This document shows positions 14,819 to 17,898 of a DNA stretch of 17,898 bases, one piece after another (positions within the stretch are counted from its first letter, which is position 1; the number at the start of each line of letters is the position of its first letter). The position numbers and the translations under genes are program-made. The notes beneath the pieces are model-generated. The model had not been told where the DNA came from and did no database searches. It was given only the letters and a program-made list of their open reading frames with translations. The stretch covers positions 1-17,898 of the forward strand of contig JBJTCN010000065.1 of NCBI GenBank assembly GCA_046091905.1, read 5' to 3'. This DNA is from ZLKRG08 sp046091905. Its GTDB lineage: Bacteria; Actinomycetota; Actinomycetes; Nanopelagicales; Nanopelagicaceae.

Positions 14819-14835
14819 TTGCAAATCATTTGCAA
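14819..14835. promoter_or_regulatory. Nur-type operator upstream of nikMNQO
   Basis: TTGCAAATCATTTGCAA is a perfect palindrome (8-bp arms around one base) and equals the Streptomyces Nur-box consensus tTGCaa-N5-ttGCAA at every conserved position. It lies 15 bp before the nikM start and overlaps the expected transcription start of the promoter below, a repressor position. Nur is the nickel-sensing Fur-family repressor that shuts off nickel uptake when nickel is ample. No Nur gene is in the window. Confidence 0.8.
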
Positions 14836-14838
14836 CAA

Positions 14839-14916
14839 GGGGAATTTTAAGGCGCTGTTCATGGTTTTGTCCAACGTAGGAGGGGATTTGAGGTCTATTG
14901 TTCAACGAAATTCCCC
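14839..14916. repeat. 9-bp inverted repeat spanning the nikM/TPR divergent region
   Basis: GGGGAATTT (14839-14847) and AAATTCCCC (14908-14916) are exact reverse complements 60 nt apart. The left arm overlaps the nikM -10; the right arm is 21 bp before the TPR start codon. It may be a paired regulator site for the two divergent genes, or chance. Confidence 0.5.
14844..14874 (-). promoter_or_regulatory. Candidate nikMNQO promoter
   Basis: On the minus strand, TGGACA (within TTGGACA, 14868-14874) and TAAAAT (14844-14849) are separated by 18 bp. Transcription would begin at about 14836-14838, at the edge of the Nur-type palindrome, so bound repressor would block the polymerase. No cobalamin-riboswitch sequence is seen in the roughly 33-nt leader or further upstream. 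Confidence 0.55.
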
Positions 14917-14937
14917 CTGGTGCTTGAGGAGGCTGCG

Positions 14938-15876
14938 ATGTCTGAAGAAGATAACGACGAGATCATCACCGAAGAAATGCTCTGGGAAAGAATTCCTGAA
15001 ACCAATGGAATCGAACGAGCTAATACATATTACGAATTAAGTGCGCGCATTTATGCGCGTGGGCAGTACGACGAAGCTTTGGCGCTCGCAGAGAGCGCTA
15101 GAGATATTTACACCGAACTTGGCGCTAACAGTGCGCATGAAGAATTAGCGCAAGCTTATTCTGCGATTGGTTATAACTTAAATCAATTAAAGCGCATGGA
15201 TGAAGCAGCTAATGCGATGTCAAAAGCAGTAGATCTACTTCGAAAGAATAAATCTCCAATTGCATTAGAACTTGCCTGCACCTTAGGTGAATGGTGGTAT
15301 TCGTCAAAGAAGTACAAAGAAGTTGTAGATACCATGAATGAGTGCGCACAGGAACATTTAGTTGATGGCAATGATTTAGGTGCGGCATCAGATTTACATT
15401 TAATCGGTTGCGCTTATCGCGAACTTGGACAATATGAAACGGCAATTTCCGCATTTGAAGAGGCGCGTGCTCTTTATAAGAAACACAAAGAGATTACTCA
15501 TGTGGCACGTTGCGAACAGAAAATTGCATCATGTTTTAATCACTTAAGTATTGGCGAAAAAGCACTTGAGCATGCACGTTTAGCTTTAGATGTTTTTGAA
15601 ACCGCACATGATCACCGCAGACAGATCATCTCCATGTTTGAATATGCAAAGGCGCTTAATTTACTTGAGGATTACGATGAGGCTCTGGAAACCTTAGATC
15701 AGGTGCTGACCACCGCTTCAGAAGAAGAGCCAAGAGATTTTGAATTTATCGTGGATATTGAAAGTCAGATTGCTGAAATTTTGCGCAAGCTAAATCGAAG
15801 TGAAGAGGCTGCAGAGATTGAGCGCAGACTAGAGAGCGTCAGATCGATATTGGCTGATGAGAAATGCGCCACTTAA
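14938..15876 (+). CDS. Tetratricopeptide-repeat (TPR) protein
   Basis: A 312-residue all-helical cytosolic protein with an acidic N-terminus and about six TPR-like helix pairs. Examples are ANTYYELSARIYARGQYDEALALAESARDIY, AYSAIGYNLNQLKRMDEAANAMSKAVDLL, DLHLIGCAYRELGQYETAISAFEEARALY and EYAKALNLLEDYDEALETLDQVL, given here as separate blocks. Such scaffolds bind partner proteins; no catalytic domain is present and no function can be assigned. The ATG at 14938 is chosen because GAGGAGG lies 5 nt upstream; an in-frame GTG at 14920 overlaps that site and is unlikely. It diverges from nikM across 134 bp, and its last 48 bases overlap the convergent MFS gene. Confidence 0.8.
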   Translation: MSEEDNDEIITEEMLWERIPETNGIERANTYYELSARIYARGQYDEALALAESARDIYTELGANSAHEELAQAYSAIGYNLNQLKRMDEAANAMSKAVDLLRKNKSPIALELACTLGEWWYSSKKYKEVVDTMNECAQEHLVDGNDLGAASDLHLIGCAYRELGQYETAISAFEEARALYKKHKEITHVARCEQKIASCFNHLSIGEKALEHARLALDVFETAHDHRRQIISMFEYAKALNLLEDYDEALETLDQVLTTASEEEPRDFEFIVDIESQIAEILRKLNRSEEAAEIERRLESVRSILADEKCAT

Positions 15877-16980
15877 GGCGCCGATTCCAGCGATAATCAA
15901 CGCGATTTCGTAACTACCGCTACTCCAAACTAAGCCGCCCCAAATACCGGCTGCCAGCACCGCAAAGTTCATGCGCGCTTGGAATGAGCCTTGTGCGTAG
16001 CCGCGGTTCTCTGCGCTACTTAATCGACCAATCCAGGCTTTACCAACTCCATCGGTAAGAGCTGGGAAGAATCCATAAAGTACCAGCGCAATAAGGGCGA
16101 TGGTGTGGTTGTTTGTTGATCCCAGCAAAATGTATGCCGCAGCAAAGAAGATTAACCCAATTAAGTAAATGCTCTTTGGATGTAATCGATCTGCCAATTT
16201 GCCCGCTGGATAGGCAACTAGCATTGCAACAAACATATAAAGTGCATAACCAATCACCACGCCGCTAGTTGAGAAACCAATCTCATGTAAACGAAGCAGT
16301 AATAGCGCATCTGGAATATTTGAAACTTGGATGGCAACCAAGATCCAGATAGTTCGCTTTAGATTAGGGCTAAGTGGCGCTTTGATAAATTTAACTTTGC
16401 TCTCATGAGCTCTAATATCTTTGATAAAAAAAGTTAAAAGCGCACTAAGCAAAGCTGGAATCAGCGCCCACTTGGCAACCGCGCGCACATCGTCATTTAA
16501 TAAGGCCAGAAGTAGTAGCGCCAGCAGCGGACCAATGACCGCGCCTAAATTATCGCCCGCGCGATGAAATCCAAATGCCTTTCCTAAATCTTTATCTTCA
16601 ACGCCATCATGAATTAGCGCATCGCGTGGCGCACCGCGCATCCCTTTACCGATTCGATCAATAACTCTTCCGGCAAAAATTCCAGGCCAACTTAATGAAA
16701 GTACGGTAAATACTTTTCCAATTCCAGTTAATGAGTAACCACTTACGACGAAGGGTTTTCGCCCAAAGCGATCGCTAAATTTTCCGGAATATAGTTTGGT
16801 AAAACCGGCCGCGAATTCGGCAGCACCTTCGATTACACCTAGTGCCAAAGGAGCTGCGCCAACTGCGCCTGCAACCAGAATAGGAAGTAGCGGGTAGATC
16901 AATTCACTGGCGGCATCTTGAGCCAAAGAAATCAAGGTGATGATGATTAAATTGCGTGATAACCAGGTGCGCACTCGCAC
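15829..16980 (-). CDS. MFS transporter
   Basis: A 383-residue protein with twelve predicted helices. The loop 2-3 motif GKFSDRFGRKP (about 66-76) is the classic MFS motif A, and a related loop GKLADRLHPK occurs in the second half. The segment GRVIDRIGKGMRGAPRDALIHD (about 103-124) is typical of a bacterial drug/metabolite MFS subgroup common in Actinobacteria. Substrate is not deducible. The start is GTG at 16980, 18 bp from the divergent phosphatase gene, without a clear ribosome-binding site. The C-terminal coding end overlaps the TPR gene by 48 bp on the opposite strand. Confidence 0.87.
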   Translation of the reverse strand: MRVRTWLSRNLIIITLISLAQDAASELIYPLLPILVAGAVGAAPLALGVIEGAAEFAAGFTKLYSGKFSDRFGRKPFVVSGYSLTGIGKVFTVLSLSWPGIFAGRVIDRIGKGMRGAPRDALIHDGVEDKDLGKAFGFHRAGDNLGAVIGPLLALLLLALLNDDVRAVAKWALIPALLSALLTFFIKDIRAHESKVKFIKAPLSPNLKRTIWILVAIQVSNIPDALLLLRLHEIGFSTSGVVIGYALYMFVAMLVAYPAGKLADRLHPKSIYLIGLIFFAAAYILLGSTNNHTIALIALVLYGFFPALTDGVGKAWIGRLSSAENRGYAQGSFQARMNFAVLAAGIWGGLVWSSGSYEIALIIAGIGALSGAFLISQYRSDAL

Positions 16981-16998
16981 AGATTACAATTACTAATT
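16981..16998. promoter_or_regulatory. 18-bp divergent promoter region
   Basis: Only 18 AT-rich bases separate two divergent start codons. TACAAT (16985-16990), 8 nt before the ATG at 16999, is a good leaderless -10 for the phosphatase gene. The minus strand offers TAGTAA or TAATTG at a similar distance from the GTG at 16980. The -35 elements, if any, would have to lie inside the opposite coding regions. Confidence 0.4.
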
Positions 16999-17499
16999 AT
17001 GTTGCAGTATCTAAAAGGCCAATCAGAAGTAACTATTTCTATGGTCTGTTTAGGCAATATCTGCAGGTCTCCGATGGCCGCGGCTATTCTTCATAACCGT
17101 CGCAATGAAATCCCAGCTCCAAAGATAATCGTGGATAGCTCTGGCACTGGTGCTTGGCATGTAGGAGAGGGCCCTAATCCGCTTTCAAAGCAAACTTGGG
17201 AGAAACATGGTCTTAAATACGATCACACTGCCAAGAAGTTTTCTAAGAATGATTTTTACGCTTCAGATTTAATATTAGTTATGGACTCTTCAAATTATGC
17301 CAATTTGATGGCGCTTGCAACTGAAGATGTCAAACATAAAGTCTTTTATTTGCGCCAATTCGATCCCGCACTTAGAGATGCGAAGGTAGAAGATTTGGTG
17401 GTACCAGATCCTTATTCATTATCAATCGGGCATTATCAAGCGGTTTACGAAATGATTGATTCAGCTATAACAGGTTTGCTTGAAGAATTAGTGCGGTAA
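16999..17499 (+). CDS. Low-molecular-weight protein-tyrosine phosphatase
   Basis: A 166-residue cytosolic phosphatase. The active-site loop CLGNICRSP (Cys17 to Arg23, C-x5-R) directly follows the first strand, and the general-acid motif DPY (Asp137) is near the C-terminus, as in the whole family. It removes phosphate from phosphotyrosine; arsenate reductase ArsC of the same fold is less likely because the DPY acid loop is present. The ATG at 16999 seems leaderless; the protein has about eight residues more before the first strand than usual, and an in-frame ATG at 17041 would cut into that strand. The 3' end overlaps the convergent methyltransferase gene by 12 bp. No tyrosine kinase or capsule gene is nearby. 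Confidence 0.9.
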   Translation: MLQYLKGQSEVTISMVCLGNICRSPMAAAILHNRRNEIPAPKIIVDSSGTGAWHVGEGPNPLSKQTWEKHGLKYDHTAKKFSKNDFYASDLILVMDSSNYANLMALATEDVKHKVFYLRQFDPALRDAKVEDLVVPDPYSLSIGHYQAVYEMIDSAITGLLEELVR

Positions 17500-17898
17500 G
17501 TGTTGCAGCGCCCAGTGGTACATCGCAATTGCACCAGCAGCAGAGGCATTCATAGATCTGGTAGAGCCATATTGTGCAATTTCATATAAAACTTCACAGG
17601 CGTCAATACCTTCATCGGACATGCCGGCACCCTCTTGTCCGAAAAGTAATACGCAATTTTCCGGAAGTTCTGCACCTTCTAATTTCTTTGATCCCTCTAC
17701 GTTATCAATTCCAATAATCGGTAAATCATGTTCTTTGCACCAAGCGGCAAAATCGGCAACTGTTGGATGGTGATGCACGGTTAAATATCGGTCAGTAACC
17801 ATCGCGCCGCGACGATTCCAATCACGCTTGCCAACAATATGAACTCCACTAACATTGAAAGCATTTGCAGTTCTTACGATTGAACCAATATTTAAATC
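17488..17898 (-). CDS. SpoU/TrmH-family RNA 2'-O-methyltransferase (5' end cut by window)
   Basis: The visible 136 residues run to the window edge with no start codon needed; the frame is open from 17898. All three SPOUT motifs are visible: NIGSIVRTANAF at the cut edge (motif 1), LLFGQEGAGMS (motif 2) and STRSMNASAAGAIAMYHW near the C-terminus (motif 3; Ser-x-Asn). These form the knotted S-adenosylmethionine site that methylates ribose 2'-OH in tRNA or rRNA. The RNA target cannot be assigned. An ATG at 17802 lies inside the domain and is not the true start. Confidence 0.88.
   Translation of the reverse strand, partial: DLNIGSIVRTANAFNVSGVHIVGKRDWNRRGAMVTDRYLTVHHHPTVADFAAWCKEHDLPIIGIDNVEGSKKLEGAELPENCVLLFGQEGAGMSDEGIDACEVLYEIAQYGSTRSMNASAAGAIAMYHWALQHLPH

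Noticed and set aside
14804..14905. Upstream TTG (14905) start for nikM
   Set aside because: It would place the Nur box and promoter inside the coding region and move the N-terminal metal motif 39 residues inward.
14804..14937. Cobalamin riboswitch upstream of the cbiM/nikM-type operon
   Set aside because: The divergent gap is only 134 bp, no B12-box-like GCCACTG is seen, and the predicted leader is about 33 nt; a Nur box explains the control better.
14920..14937. GTG at 14920 as start of the TPR gene
   Set aside because: The ribosome-binding site GAGGAGG would lie inside the coding sequence; it is ideally placed for the ATG at 14938.
17488..17802. Treating the methyltransferase as a complete 104-residue gene
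   Set aside because: Codons upstream of 17802 continue the SPOUT domain including motif 1 up to the window edge, so the gene is simply cut.
1..17898. CRISPR arrays, insertion sequences, prophage or integration sites at tRNA-Thr
   Set aside because: No regularly spaced repeats, transposase or integrase genes, and no direct repeat of the tRNA 3' end were seen.

Overview
The window reads like a chromosome segment of a streamlined, low-GC actinobacterium. The MFS-thymidylate kinase fusion followed by holB, a secreted TAP-type hydrolase and tRNA-Thr is an arrangement I associate with Actinobacteria. AT-rich composition, overlapping genes, almost no intergenic DNA and several apparently leaderless promoters suggest a freshwater acI/Nanopelagicales-like lineage. 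That placement is inference from gene content, not from a marker search. Both ends look cut: the left end opens on a perfect hairpin palindrome, and the right end cuts a tRNA/rRNA methyltransferase gene.

Left part (1-6255, + strand): a LuxR-type regulator, then tmk (fused to an MFS domain), holB and a secreted alpha/beta-hydrolase, tightly overlapped, then a glyoxalase-like VOC protein and tRNA-Thr(CGU).

Centre (6259-11414): an aerobic terminal oxidase locus. A CtaG-like copper-assembly protein and a small two-helix membrane protein run leftward. Running rightward are an unusual cupredoxin-like protein with a Cys-Glu-Phe-Pro-Cys motif, then cytochrome c oxidase subunits II, I and III. Subunit II has a complete CuA site. 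Subunit I keeps all haem and CuB histidines, the Tyr crosslink and the D-channel Asp/Glu, but has Leu where the K-channel Lys normally sits, and carries a roughly 105-residue two-helix N-terminal extension. The oxidase is therefore not the standard actinobacterial CtaD type.

Right-centre (11434-14803): an EamA/DMT transporter converges on a four-gene ECF metal uptake operon (order of transcription nikM, nikN, nikQ, nikO, minus strand). Just upstream of nikM is a perfect 17-bp palindrome identical to the Streptomyces Nur-box layout (TTGCAA-N5-TTGCAA). This argues for nickel rather than cobalt as substrate and for repression by the nickel sensor Nur. The nikN-nikQ junction is odd: a His-rich extension of nikQ is open but has no usable start codon, and the apparent GTG start lies inside a 12-bp perfect hairpin.

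Right part (14938-17898): a TPR protein whose 3' end overlaps a convergent MFS transporter by 48 bp, a low-molecular-weight protein-tyrosine phosphatase diverging from that MFS gene across 18 bp, and the 3' part of a SpoU/TrmH-family RNA methyltransferase. No mobile elements, CRISPR arrays or rRNA were seen. No intergenic stretch exceeds about 155 bases.
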